A stretch of DNA of 14,856 bases from Verrucomicrobiota bacterium (GCA_023457035.1 JAEWNN010000075.1:1-14856), one strand, 5' to 3'. Positions 1 to 6,326 are shown, counted from the first letter of the stretch. Numbers and translations are program-made. The notes: a model not told the origin generated them from the letters alone.

Positions 1-238
1 CCATGCCCGGCGCGAGCGCGATCGGATAGTTCGTCATCAGCGCCATCAACGCCGTCGCCGTGGCGGCGCTCAGCGCGGTGATCGTCACGAGCGCCGCGCG
101 ATCCATGCCGGCGTTGGCGAGGATCGCCGGGTTCACCGTCAACACGTAGGCCATCGCGGCGAAGGTCGTCAGCCCCGCCTGCAGCTCGCGGCCGATGGTT
201 GTGCCATTTTCCTGGAGGCGGAAGAAACGGGAGAGCAT
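1..238 (-). CDS. NCS2-family (AzgA/PbuG-like) purine permease, N-terminal fragment
   Basis: This is the first 79 codons of a membrane permease; the rest lies beyond the left edge. The reverse strand starts at an ATG at 238-236 and opens MLSRFFRLQENGTT. It continues with an AGLTTFAAMAYVL segment, then NPAILANAGMD, and ends in a PIALAPGM stretch. These match the start of AzgA/PbuG hypoxanthine, guanine and adenine proton symporters, in which an early helix carries T(T/F)xxMAY and a later one FALAPGMG. It should take up purine bases across the inner membrane. The start is supported by a GGAGAG motif seven bases upstream, one of the few Shine-Dalgarno-like sites in the window. It is transcribed away from the deacetylase gene at 632, across a 393-base spacer. 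The family call is firm; which purine it carries cannot be told from this fragment. Confidence 0.9.
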   Translation of the reverse strand, partial: MLSRFFRLQENGTTIGRELQAGLTTFAAMAYVLTVNPAILANAGMDRAALVTITALSAATATALMALMTNYPIALAPGM

Positions 239-631
239 TCTCCGACTCTCCACCGAAGCTCGCGCCAAGCTCAATCCCGGAGCGTCCAACCCGGCCGGCT
301 TCGCCCGACCCGTTCCGGCTGGCGGGTTCCTGCGTCGGCCGGAGCGCAGCGGCGCGCAGTCGCCCGCCCGGCGACCCGCGCACCGTCCTTTCTCAATGCC
401 GGTCCGCCGCACAAGGGAGGCGCCACCCTACCCGTCGCCAATCCGCGCCAAAGCCCCTCCGGCTGGAGCGTCGCTCCACGTCGGGAAGCGCACCAGTCGC
501 GGCGGCGCGCGACTCACGAAGCCTCGGCGCGGAGATCCCTGCGGCGGCGCGGGCCGCGGGACAAGTGAGTGAAGGACTCTGCCGCGCACCGGGATTGAGT
601 CGGTCTGTCGCCCCCCCCGCCCCCATCGACC
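239..631. other. Divergent intergenic region, 393 bases
   Basis: This spacer separates the permease (leftward) from the deacetylase fusion (rightward), so it should hold both promoters. It is very GC-rich, and no -35/-10 pair could be assigned. Several frames stay open through it, but they show no recognisable protein and look like high-GC artefacts. The clearest structure is the small palindrome at 464-478. A C-rich run (611-625) lies just before the 632 start, and no Shine-Dalgarno motif precedes that ATG. No RNA gene or riboswitch was recognised. Confidence 0.5.
464..478. repeat. Small palindrome, 6-bp stem with GTC loop
   Basis: TGGAGC (464-469) and GCTCCA (473-478) form a perfect 6-bp stem around GTC, inside non-coding spacer. 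It could be an operator half-site pair or a copy of a dispersed genomic palindrome. With only one copy seen here, its role is undetermined, and a 6-bp stem in GC-rich DNA could be chance. Confidence 0.35.
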
Positions 632-2716
632 ATGAAACGCACTCGTCGTGTCCTGCTCGCCTTGTTTGGCATCGCCATGGCCGTTTGCGCGGCCGGTCAG
701 TCCCCGGCGCGCCCTCGCGTGGCGCTCGTCTTCGACGACGGTCCGCTCCCCGGGCAAACGGAAGGTTTCCTCGCGGTTCTGGCACGTGAGCAGGTGCGCG
801 CCACCTTCTCGCACGTCGGCCAGAATGTGGTCGCCCATCCCGCACTGAGCCGCGCCGTGGTCGCCGCCGGCCACGAGATCAACAACCACACCTACACGCA
901 TCCGCACTTTCTCACCCTGAGCGATGCGGCCATCCGCCAGGAGGTGCGGGACACGCAGGCCGCGATCCGTGCCGCAACCGGCCAATCGCCGCGCTGGTTC
1001 TGGGGCGCCTACAGCGACTGGGATGCGCGCATCGCCGCCGCGGTGAACGCGGCGGGGATGACGCCTTTCCCCTCGAGCAGGTTCAATTACCTCTCGAGCG
1101 AGGACTGGAGGCCCGAGACATCGGCCGACGCCATCCTTCGCAACGCCACCACCAACATCCGGGATCGCACGCTCATTCTCTGCCACGAGTGGCGCGCCGA
1201 GACGCTGGCCATGCTGCCGGCGATCATCGCGGAGCTGAAGCGGCAGGGCTGCGTGTTCGTCACCTTCAGCGAACTGGAGGCGCTGACCGTCGCCCCCGAG
1301 GCCATCACCCGGCAGAGCGCCACCGCCGGTCACAACATCTCCATCGCAGCACCTGCCGCCACCGGCTCGCTGCAATGGCAGATCTCCACCGACCACGGGC
1401 GCACCTGGACCAACCTGACCGAGAGCACCACCTACCGCGGAATCAGCACCAACACCCTGAACATCGCCGGGGTGACCGGCGCCCAGAACGCCGCGCACTA
1501 CCTGCTCGTGGCGACGAGCAACGGTACGACCTCCTACCCGACCCTCGCCAAACTCTCCGTGCTGGTGGACACCCTGCCCTATCCCACCGCAATCGCGGCG
1601 GACACCGCGGGCAACCTCTACACCGCCGATGCCGCCACCGACACGATCAAGAAGATCGATCTCGCCTCGGGCGTCTCCGTCTTCGCGGGCACCTCCGGTC
1701 AGTCCGGCTCAGCCGATGGCACCGGCGCCGCCGCGCGCTTCAACGATCCGAGCGTAGCGGTCGCGACCACAACCGGCACAATCATCATCGCCGATACGGG
1801 CAACGCCACGCTTCGCGCGATCACGAGCGCCGGCGCCGTCTCCACTCTCGCCGGGTCGTCGACCCGGCGAGGCAACACCGATGGTCCCGGCTCCGCGGCC
1901 ACGTTCTCCTCGCCGAAAGGCATCGCCCAGGACACCGCAGGCAATCTCTACGTCGCGGACTCGCTGAACCACACCATCCGGAAGGTCTCGCCCGAAGGGG
2001 CCGTTTCGACCCTCGCGGGCACCGCCGGCTCCTCCGGCAGCAGCGACGGTCTCGGCGGGACCGCACGCTTCAATCGCCCCACCGGCATCGCTGTCGATAC
2101 GAACGGATACGTCTACGTGGCCGACACCACCAACAATCTGATCCGCAAGATCGCTTCCGACGGGACGGTGACCACCTTGGCGGGCCTCGTCGGCGTCAGC
2201 GGCACGCAGGACGGCGCCGGGGCGGACGCGCTGTTCAACCAACCCGGCGGACTGGCCCTGGATGACGGGAGCAACCTTTTCGTGGCCGATACGGGCAACT
2301 CCACCATCCGGCGCATCACCCCGGCCGGCGTCGCGAGCACCTTGGCCGGATTGCCCGGCATCGCCGGGTTCAAGGACGGGCTGGGCTCGGGTGCCTGGTT
2401 CAACCAGCCGCTCGATCTCTGCCTCGGTGCCGACGGCGCCCTCTACGTGGCCGACACCGGCAATGCGGCCATCCGTCGCGTCGGACTGGATGGGACGGTG
2501 ACAACGCTCGCCTTGTCGGCGCTCGCGCTCAGCGAGCCGACAACGCCGACTCCGCCCGAGCCCCCCAGCCAGCCGCCCACCACGCCGCCGACGCCCACCA
2601 CACCCACCACGCCGACCGGAAGTGGCGGCGGTGGCGGCGGTGGCATTGGGTTCGGCTTCCTTGCCCTGCTCGGAGCGGCGTGGCTCGCCCACGGCGTGGC
2701 CCGCCGAAATTGTTGA
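632..2716 (+). CDS. Secreted polysaccharide deacetylase (NodB) fused to Ig-like domain, six NHL repeats and Gly-rich C-terminal anchor
   Basis: This is a 694-residue multidomain exported protein. Residues 1-21 look like a Sec signal peptide (basic MKRTRR, then a hydrophobic core). The NodB deacetylase domain spans about 28-218. It has FDDGP at 34-38 (metal and base Asp), HTYTH at 86-90 (metal histidines) and a motif-5-like LILCHEW at 181-187. NodB enzymes remove acetyl groups from peptidoglycan or exopolysaccharide. Motif 3, usually RxPY/F, is replaced by RWFWGAY at 121-127, so the substrate or activity may differ. Residues about 222-312 resemble an Ig-like domain (QWQIS, AHYLLVATSNG). Residues 315-627 contain six NHL repeats. 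A Pro/Thr linker (635-662) leads to seven glycines, a hydrophobic segment (672-690) and RRNC, which resembles a GlyGly-CTERM-type sorting tail. The gene stands alone on its strand. No Shine-Dalgarno site precedes the ATG; the signal peptide supports this start. Confidence 0.88.
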   Translation: MKRTRRVLLALFGIAMAVCAAGQSPARPRVALVFDDGPLPGQTEGFLAVLAREQVRATFSHVGQNVVAHPALSRAVVAAGHEINNHTYTHPHFLTLSDAAIRQEVRDTQAAIRAATGQSPRWFWGAYSDWDARIAAAVNAAGMTPFPSSRFNYLSSEDWRPETSADAILRNATTNIRDRTLILCHEWRAETLAMLPAIIAELKRQGCVFVTFSELEALTVAPEAITRQSATAGHNISIAAPAATGSLQWQISTDHGRTWTNLTESTTYRGISTNTLNIAGVTGAQNAAHYLLVATSNGTTSYPTLAKLSVLVDTLPYPTAIAADTAGNLYTADAATDTIKKIDLASGVSVFAGTSGQSGSADGTGAAARFNDPSVAVATTTGTIIIADTGNATLRAITSAGAVSTLAGSSTRRGNTDGPGSAATFSSPKGIAQDTAGNLYVADSLNHTIRKVSPEGAVSTLAGTAGSSGSSDGLGGTARFNRPTGIAVDTNGYVYVADTTNNLIRKIASDGTVTTLAGLVGVSGTQDGAGADALFNQPGGLALDDGSNLFVADTGNSTIRRITPAGVASTLAGLPGIAGFKDGLGSGAWFNQPLDLCLGADGALYVADTGNAAIRRVGLDGTVTTLALSALALSEPTTPTPPEPPSQPPTTPPTPTTPTTPTGSGGGGGGGIGFGFLALLGAAWLAHGVARRNC
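1574..2512 (+). repeat. Six in-frame NHL repeats, 55-residue (165-base) period
   Basis: These lie inside the deacetylase fusion. Each unit carries a Gly/Asn-(L/V)-(Y/F)-(V/T)-A-D-(T/S) strand followed by (T/L/A)-I-R-(K/R)-(I/V). The Asp of the (V/T/I)AD motif falls at residues 333, 388, 443, 498, 553 and 608, exactly 55 residues apart each time. Six NHL units are enough to close a six-bladed beta-propeller. The units differ at many codons, so this is not a recent identical duplication, but the lack of any length drift is striking. Confidence 0.85.
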
Positions 2717-2740
2717 GGCCGGCCGACGGGGAGTCGGGCC
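2717..2740 (+). terminator. Hairpin directly after the deacetylase stop, no T-tract
   Basis: GGCCGAC (2721-2727) can pair with GTCGGGCC (2733-2740) with one bulged G, around a GGGGA loop. It begins within a few bases of the stop codon. No run of T follows, so it is at best a weak or Rho-assisted terminator or a 3' stabilising hairpin. Confidence 0.3.
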
Positions 2741-3075
2741 GAGACCGCCGGTCCATGTCGCCCGCGCAACAAGCGCGGACCCGACCGCCCATCAAATATC
2801 CGTACCGACAAACCCGTCCCGCCGCCAGGTCTCGCTCGTTGAACGATCGGCGCCTGTCGGATGCCTTCCGGCGCGCAACCTGGTGCGCCTTGGTCGTCGC
2901 CGTCCTGCCGCAACCGGCGAGCGGTGCACTCGGAATCGAACCGCTTGAACCGAACAACATGCCCCGCGTCCAGGGCGGGCGCAGGGCACGTTCTTGAGGC
3001 GAGCGGTGCGGCCGGCCGGTTGCGCCGCTCCCGGGTTTCACAATCCTCCCGGCGAACCGCCGCCAACCGGCTGGC
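2741..3075. other. Convergent intergenic region between deacetylase and lipoprotein genes
   Basis: About 335 bases lie between two convergent genes. Open frames run through on both strands, but the translations are Arg/Pro-rich with no recognisable domain, and they overlap one another. I see no gene. The right end contains the long inverted repeat at 3010-3076. A T-loop-like sequence near 2932-2943 was examined for a tRNA and rejected. Confidence 0.5.
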
Positions 3076-3076
3076 C
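3010..3076 (-). terminator. Long inverted repeat at the lipoprotein stop codon, candidate terminator or 3' structure
   Basis: The arms 3010-3022 (GGCCGGCCGGTTG) and 3064-3076 (CAACCGGCTGGCC) pair over 13 positions with one G-T wobble; the last base belongs to the lipoprotein stop codon. The 41-base interior can form two smaller hairpins on the minus strand: GGCG-GTT-CGCC, and a CCGGG/CCCGG stem. The result is a three-way-junction shape. No T-tract follows on the minus strand, so a classic intrinsic terminator is not supported. It most likely ends or protects the lipoprotein mRNA. Confidence 0.4.
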
Positions 3077-3762
3077 TATTCCGACTCCCCTGTGGGGATG
3101 TCGGTGGCCGGCGCGGCGGCGTCCACCGCTTTGGCCGCCATCGCCTTCGCGAACTGTTGCTCCGCCACCTGCTTCACCTGGTCCACCATGGCCTGCTGCT
3201 CGGGTGAGAGTTTGAGCTTCGCCAACTCGGCCACGATCTTGAGGGCTTCGGCATACTTGTTCTGCCCGGTCAGACTCTTGGCGGAAGCGATCAGTTTCTC
3301 GACCTGTCCCGGCTGCTGCAGCACGGAGAACGCCTGCTGGGCGAGGGAGGCGGTCGCCGTATTCGCCTCGGCGGCCTTCGTCGTCGCCACCTGTTCCACG
3401 TCGGCCTGAAGTTGCTGGGTCGCCACTTTCGCGTCCGCCGCCGCCTGAGTCACCGTTCTCTCGGCTTCCGCCAGTTTGGCTGCCGCCTTCTCGGCTTCCG
3501 CCATCCGCAGCGCCTCGGCCTCCTTTGCGGCCGCCTCCGCCTTGAGTTGGGCCTCGGCGGCCTTCGCCATCTCGACCGCCTTGTCCAGTTCGGCCTTCCG
3601 GACCGCCTCGGTTGCGGACCCGGCCTCGGTGGCGCCCTCGCTTGTTGGGGCCGGGGTCTTGTTGGCCGCAGGCGGGGCGGCGGTTTCGGTCTTCCCACAT
3701 CCGGCGGCGAGCACCAACGCGCTGGCGATCGCGAGCAATGAGATCGTGTACCTGGTTTTCAT
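3076..3762 (-). CDS. Ala/Glu/Lys-rich coiled-coil lipoprotein
   Basis: This is a 228-residue predicted lipoprotein of unknown exact function. Residues 1-21 form a signal peptide ending LVLAAGC, with lipid-accepting Cys22 (the lipobox is slightly non-canonical, with Ala at -3). A Pro/Thr-rich linker (about 29-48) follows. Residues 50-140 are dominated by Ala, Glu and Lys in heptad-like order (KAAEAQLKAEAAAKEAEA), as in a long coiled coil. The C-terminal part (about 143-210) has a helical segment with LTGQNKYAEALKIVAELAKLKLSPEQQ, which resembles a small TPR-like or helical-hairpin unit. It should be membrane-anchored and project into the periplasm, perhaps as a spacer or scaffold. The ATG at 3762 is chosen because the signal peptide begins there. 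The sequence just upstream is unusually AT-rich (ATAACAAAATA) and may hold the promoter. It does not appear to be co-transcribed with GH130, since a terminator lies between them. Confidence 0.82.
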   Translation of the reverse strand: MKTRYTISLLAIASALVLAAGCGKTETAAPPAANKTPAPTSEGATEAGSATEAVRKAELDKAVEMAKAAEAQLKAEAAAKEAEALRMAEAEKAAAKLAEAERTVTQAAADAKVATQQLQADVEQVATTKAAEANTATASLAQQAFSVLQQPGQVEKLIASAKSLTGQNKYAEALKIVAELAKLKLSPEQQAMVDQVKQVAEQQFAKAMAAKAVDAAAPATDIPTGESE

Positions 3763-3939
3763 CGTGGTGTATTTTGTTATCCGACTCGATCGCGGGTCAC
3801 GGAAGCCAGATCCCTGAGTCCGCCCCAACTGGAACGAACCGCCCCGCCAATCCAGTCGTTTCGGGTTTGCCCGAAGGCGCAAGGCTAGGCCTCCGGACAC
3901 TTTCCGCAACCGGGCACGGGCCACGGGCCCTGTGGTGCG

Positions 3940-3958
3940 CTCGCCAGTCCATGGCGAG
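3940..3958. repeat. Inverted repeat CTCGCC/GGCGAG
   Basis: CTCGCC (3940-3945) pairs with GGCGAG (3953-3958) around a 7-base loop. The right arm runs on into GGGCCCGCAC. Nearly the same motif (13 of 15 bases) occurs in reverse orientation at 5129-5143, on the other side of the GH130 gene, where it is also paired with an inverted copy. Matches of about 12 bases are expected by chance in DNA this GC-rich, so a shared origin is only a suggestion. Confidence 0.35.
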
Positions 3959-3978
3959 GGCCCGCACTCCGCGGGTGC

Positions 3979-4018
3979 GGCTCGGCCGTTGCCTCGGGCC
4001 GAGGCAGTCGGCCGAGCC
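3979..4018. repeat. 40-base near-perfect inverted repeat, 17 paired bases
   Basis: GGCTCGGCCG (3979-3988) pairs with CGGCCGAGCC (4009-4018). Inside it, TGCCTCG (3990-3996) pairs with CGAGGCA (4000-4006) around a GGC loop, and only a small internal bulge (T against GT) separates the two stems. This is the strongest palindrome in the window and lies 17 bases beyond the GH130 terminator. It is symmetric, so it could act on either strand: a second terminator block, a REP-type element or a protein site. Confidence 0.6.
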
Positions 4019-4035
4019 CCCACCTGCACGAAGGC

Positions 4036-4064
4036 AAAAAGCGCGCGCCCGGGTGGCGCGCGCT
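4036..4064 (-). terminator. Intrinsic terminator of the GH130 gene
   Basis: On the minus strand AGCGCGCGCC (4064-4055) pairs perfectly with GGCGCGCGCT (4049-4040) around a 5-base ACCCG loop, and is followed by a T run (4040-4036). A 10-bp GC stem followed by Ts, starting 22 bases after the GH130 stop, is a textbook Rho-independent terminator. Confidence 0.88.
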
Positions 4065-4086
4065 CGGGAGGGAAAGCCGGCCCCGC

Positions 4087-5037
4087 TCAGCGGTGCAGCG
4101 CGATCTCGAGCAACTCGTCGACGCTCGTGTCGGCCACACACTGGTAGCGGTCGCTGGCGCCGTAGTAGAGTTTGATCGAGCCGTCGGGCTCGACGACATG
4201 CGAGGAGGCGAAGACGCAGTTGGGCGTGTGCCCGGCATTTTCGTACGGCTCCTCGGGGGTGAGGATGCATTCGTCGCCCACACGGATGAGCTTCGAGGGG
4301 TCGTCGCTATCGGCCAGCGCCACGCCGGCGTGGTAGAGGAACTCGTACTCGCACACCACGGAAACGGCGTGGAAGATGATCAGCCAGCCGGCCTTCGTGC
4401 GGATCGGCGTGCCGCAGGGACCGATCTTGCCCCAGCCGAACGAGCAGCGGCCCTTGTCCATGAGCAGACTGGACTGGCCCCAGAACTTCAGGTCGGGCGA
4501 GCGCGTGACCCAGATCTCGCCGAGGGCGTTCGGCCGCTCGAGCGCGGTGTAGAGCCCGCCGATCGTCTCGGGGAAGAGCACGGTGTTGCGGAAACCGGTG
4601 CCGGTGATGAAGCCCTCCCACTTGAAGGTCTTCATGTCCTTCGACGTCATGTGGCCCATGCGGGCGTCGGACCCGTGGCAGCAGAACGTCATGTGGTAGG
4701 TGTCGCCGATCTTCGTGAGGCGCGGGTCGTACTGCACGCGGGCATACTTGCGGTACTCCGGATCGTCGGGCATCGGGATGACGTTGCCGATCTTCCAGCC
4801 GTCGTACCCGTTCTTGGACTCGGCGAGGCAGAAGAAGTTGTAGAAGTTGTACCCCTCGCAACGCAGGACCATCACGTAGCGGCCGTCGTGTTTCACGACC
4901 GAGCTGTTGAAGATGCCGCGGCAGGAGAACGGCACCATGTCGGCGGTGACGATCGGGTTCTTCTTGTAGCGGCGGACCGGGCGGCCCTTGGCGTAGACGC
5001 GCTTTTCCGGGAACTGGAGCGGTTTGGTTTTCTTCAT
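4087..5037 (-). CDS. GH130-family glycoside phosphorylase/hydrolase
   Basis: This 316-residue protein has the length of a typical five-bladed beta-propeller GH130 enzyme. Conserved blocks, in order, are RGIFNSSVVKHDGRYVMVLR (40-59), QYDPRLTKIGDTYHMTF (102-118), SPDLKFWG (180-187), KIGPCGTPIRTKAGWLIIFH (204-223), DDPSKLI (245-251), TPEEPYENAG (260-269) and LYYGASD (290-296). Asp104 in YDPR is the likely catalytic acid. GH130 enzymes mostly phosphorolyse beta-mannosides to mannose 1-phosphate, and the YDPRLT form recalls the 4-O-mannosyl-glucose phosphorylase branch; some members are hydrolases. No signal peptide is visible, so it should be cytoplasmic. Eleven cysteines, including a CC pair at 119-120, are unusual. 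The start at 5037 gives MKKTKPLQFPEKRVYAKGRP, a plausible N-terminus; no Shine-Dalgarno site precedes it. No transporter or other mannan gene is adjacent. Family call firm, substrate unknown. Confidence 0.93.
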   Translation of the reverse strand: MKKTKPLQFPEKRVYAKGRPVRRYKKNPIVTADMVPFSCRGIFNSSVVKHDGRYVMVLRCEGYNFYNFFCLAESKNGYDGWKIGNVIPMPDDPEYRKYARVQYDPRLTKIGDTYHMTFCCHGSDARMGHMTSKDMKTFKWEGFITGTGFRNTVLFPETIGGLYTALERPNALGEIWVTRSPDLKFWGQSSLLMDKGRCSFGWGKIGPCGTPIRTKAGWLIIFHAVSVVCEYEFLYHAGVALADSDDPSKLIRVGDECILTPEEPYENAGHTPNCVFASSHVVEPDGSIKLYYGASDRYQCVADTSVDELLEIALHR

Positions 5038-5047
5038 GGGAGACGGG

Positions 5048-5090
5048 GCGGCGCCGCGACCGAACCACCGAGGTTCGGCCGCAGCGCCGC
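5048..5090. repeat. Two-part hairpin in the DUF5069-GH130 spacer
   Basis: CCGAACC (5060-5066) pairs with GGTTCGG (5072-5078) around ACCGA. Outside it, GCGGCGC (5048-5054) pairs with GCGCCGC (5084-5090). It begins 11 bases upstream of the GH130 start on the minus strand, so in mRNA it would fold in the 5' leader. It could attenuate or stabilise the GH130 message, or mark the end of the DUF5069 transcript; no T-tract was seen. Confidence 0.5.
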
Positions 5091-5180
5091 AGCGTTCTGG
5101 CGACACCGCCCTCCCGAGGCGAGCAAATGCACGGGCCCTCGCCGGCCGGAGCCCTTCCCGCCCCATTCGCGCGTCTCGCG

Positions 5181-5600
5181 CTACGCCTCCTCGGCGCGGT
5201 GCAGATCGAACCACGTCTGCAGGTCCGGCCGATCGCCGAACCCGCGGTCCCGTTTCGCCTGCTCGAGCTCCGCACTGCCGGAGTCGCGCCAGCCGCGCTT
5301 CGTCATGAAACCGTTCCAGATCTCGATCTCGTCGGCGCTGGGCCGGTAGAAGTTCGCGTAGCACCACTCGAGGATCTCGGCGTCGGTCCCGCCTTGGAGC
5401 ACGCGGGCGACGAGGCGCTCGTAGTCGAGCCGCAAGAACGTGCAGCAGCGGGCGTCGAAGTGCGTGCGGTTGGCGGTGCCGGTGTAGTAGTCAGGCGGAA
5501 GCGTGCCGGCCGCCTTGAGGCGGATCTTGTCGAGCATGCGTCCGAAAAACACGAGACCACCGACCTGCTCGTAATCGCTGCGGAGTCCTGGAACTTTCAT
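5181..5600 (-). CDS. DUF5069-family protein
   Basis: This 139-residue cytoplasmic protein resembles DUF5069, a family of unknown function that I associate mainly with Verrucomicrobia and Planctomycetes. The recognisable core is RSDYEQVGGLVFFGRMLDKIRLKAAG split over residues 7-32 (GG...RMLDK is the family hallmark), then a segment ending HFDARCCTFLRLD with the larger residues of the family core, then GGTDAEILEWCYAN (about 70-83) and an EIEIWNGFM helix. No catalytic motif, membrane segment or signal peptide is visible. The ATG at 5600 gives the MKVPGLRSDY start expected for the family; a weak AAGG lies eight bases upstream. It precedes GH130 by 143 bases on the same strand, so they may share a transcript, though the spacer is hairpin-rich. 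It is divergent from the gene at 5771. Family call by remembered pattern; function unknown. Confidence 0.8.
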   Translation of the reverse strand: MKVPGLRSDYEQVGGLVFFGRMLDKIRLKAAGTLPPDYYTGTANRTHFDARCCTFLRLDYERLVARVLQGGTDAEILEWCYANFYRPSADEIEIWNGFMTKRGWRDSGSAELEQAKRDRGFGDRPDLQTWFDLHRAEEA

Positions 5601-5770
5601 GTGCGGAACCTTGGGTTGGATGGCCGCGCGGGGTGCGGGCCTCCCCCTCCCGAACGGCACACGGCCGGAGTTTCCCAAGCCCGCCGGCGTCGCCGGGAAA
5701 AAACCGTCATTTCGCCGCCGCCGCCAGACGGCGCTTGGCAGCCGCCCGCCAGCCGCCACAACTTTCGGCC

Positions 5771-6193
5771 ATGACCCCCACCGACGCCTTTTCGACCATC
5801 GCCGCCACCATGGCGCGCATGTCCGAACTCTACGGCCGCCCGCTCTTCGACGAGTGGGTCGTCGTCCGCCTCGGCTCCGGGAATGCGACCGTCGAGCGCT
5901 ACGAAGGCCCGCGCCACCAGGAATGCCTCGCCGTCTTCGCCCGCGATGTGGCCCCGCTGCGCCGTGAGGCCGCCGACCGCGCACACGAACCCGGCGACTT
6001 CGATTTCGCCCGCGCCGCCACCGGCACGCAGTTCGACGCCCTGCTGAAGATCGCCCCCGACGCTTTTCTGCTCTGCAACAACACCACGCTCTCGATGGAG
6101 CAGATCCGCGCCAACCCCGCCTGGCTCAGCGCCCAGGTGCCCTTCGCCAACCTCAGCGAGCGCTTCCGGAACAACCCGGTCGTCTTCGGCTGA
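5771..6193 (+). CDS. Conserved-looking hypothetical protein, 140 residues
   Basis: I do not recognise this family. The protein is soluble, with no signal peptide or membrane segment. The N-terminal half has an amphipathic helix (TDAFSTIAATMARMSELYG) followed by a strand pair (DEWVVVRLGSG, ATVERYEG). A middle acidic/basic stretch (RREAADRAHEPGDFDFARAA) precedes FDALLKIAPDAFLLCNNTT, SMEQIRANPAWLSAQVPFANLSERF and a C-terminal NNPVVFG. The fold looks like a small alpha/beta domain, with no obvious catalytic set. The ATG at 5771 is chosen because upstream codons in the same frame are Arg/Pro/Ala-rich and look non-coding. It is divergent from DUF5069 across a 170-base spacer and convergent with the DAHP synthase gene. 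Codon use is typical of the window, which supports a real gene. Confidence 0.75.
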   Translation: MTPTDAFSTIAATMARMSELYGRPLFDEWVVVRLGSGNATVERYEGPRHQECLAVFARDVAPLRREAADRAHEPGDFDFARAATGTQFDALLKIAPDAFLLCNNTTLSMEQIRANPAWLSAQVPFANLSERFRNNPVVFG

Positions 6194-6326
6194 GGAGACA
6201 AGATTCGGTCGAGGGACGAGAGTCGGGAGACGCGCGCCGGGACCGGCGGGGCGATGATGTGCGTTGAACCAACCGCCCGGCGAGTTGCCACGGAGGGCGC
6301 CGATCGTGCTCCAGCCACCGCAGTCC

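Larger units (their letters stand above)
3763..4086. other. Hairpin-rich intergenic region, 324 bases
   Basis: This spacer separates the GH130 gene (upstream on the minus strand) from the lipoprotein gene. It holds, from the right, the GH130 terminator (4036-4064), a long near-perfect inverted repeat (3979-4018), a CCCGC/GCGGG stem near 3961-3975, and a CTCGCC/GGCGAG stem (3940-3958). An AT-rich stretch beside the lipoprotein start may be its promoter: GATAAC as a weak -10 and a poor TTCCGT as -35, spaced 17. No protein gene is supported. Confidence 0.5.

Noticed and set aside
428..1498. A 356-codon open frame on the minus strand
   Set aside because: It is antisense to the deacetylase domain, whose motifs are clear on the plus strand.
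2925..2945. T-loop-like sequence suggesting a tRNA on the minus strand
   Set aside because: Only three of five T-stem pairs form, and no matching acceptor stem, D arm or anticodon arm was found around it.
2443..3066. Minus-strand open frame covering the end of the deacetylase fusion and the spacer
   Set aside because: The Arg/Pro-rich translation has no motif, and its glycine/valine repeats only mirror the Pro/Thr linker of the real gene.
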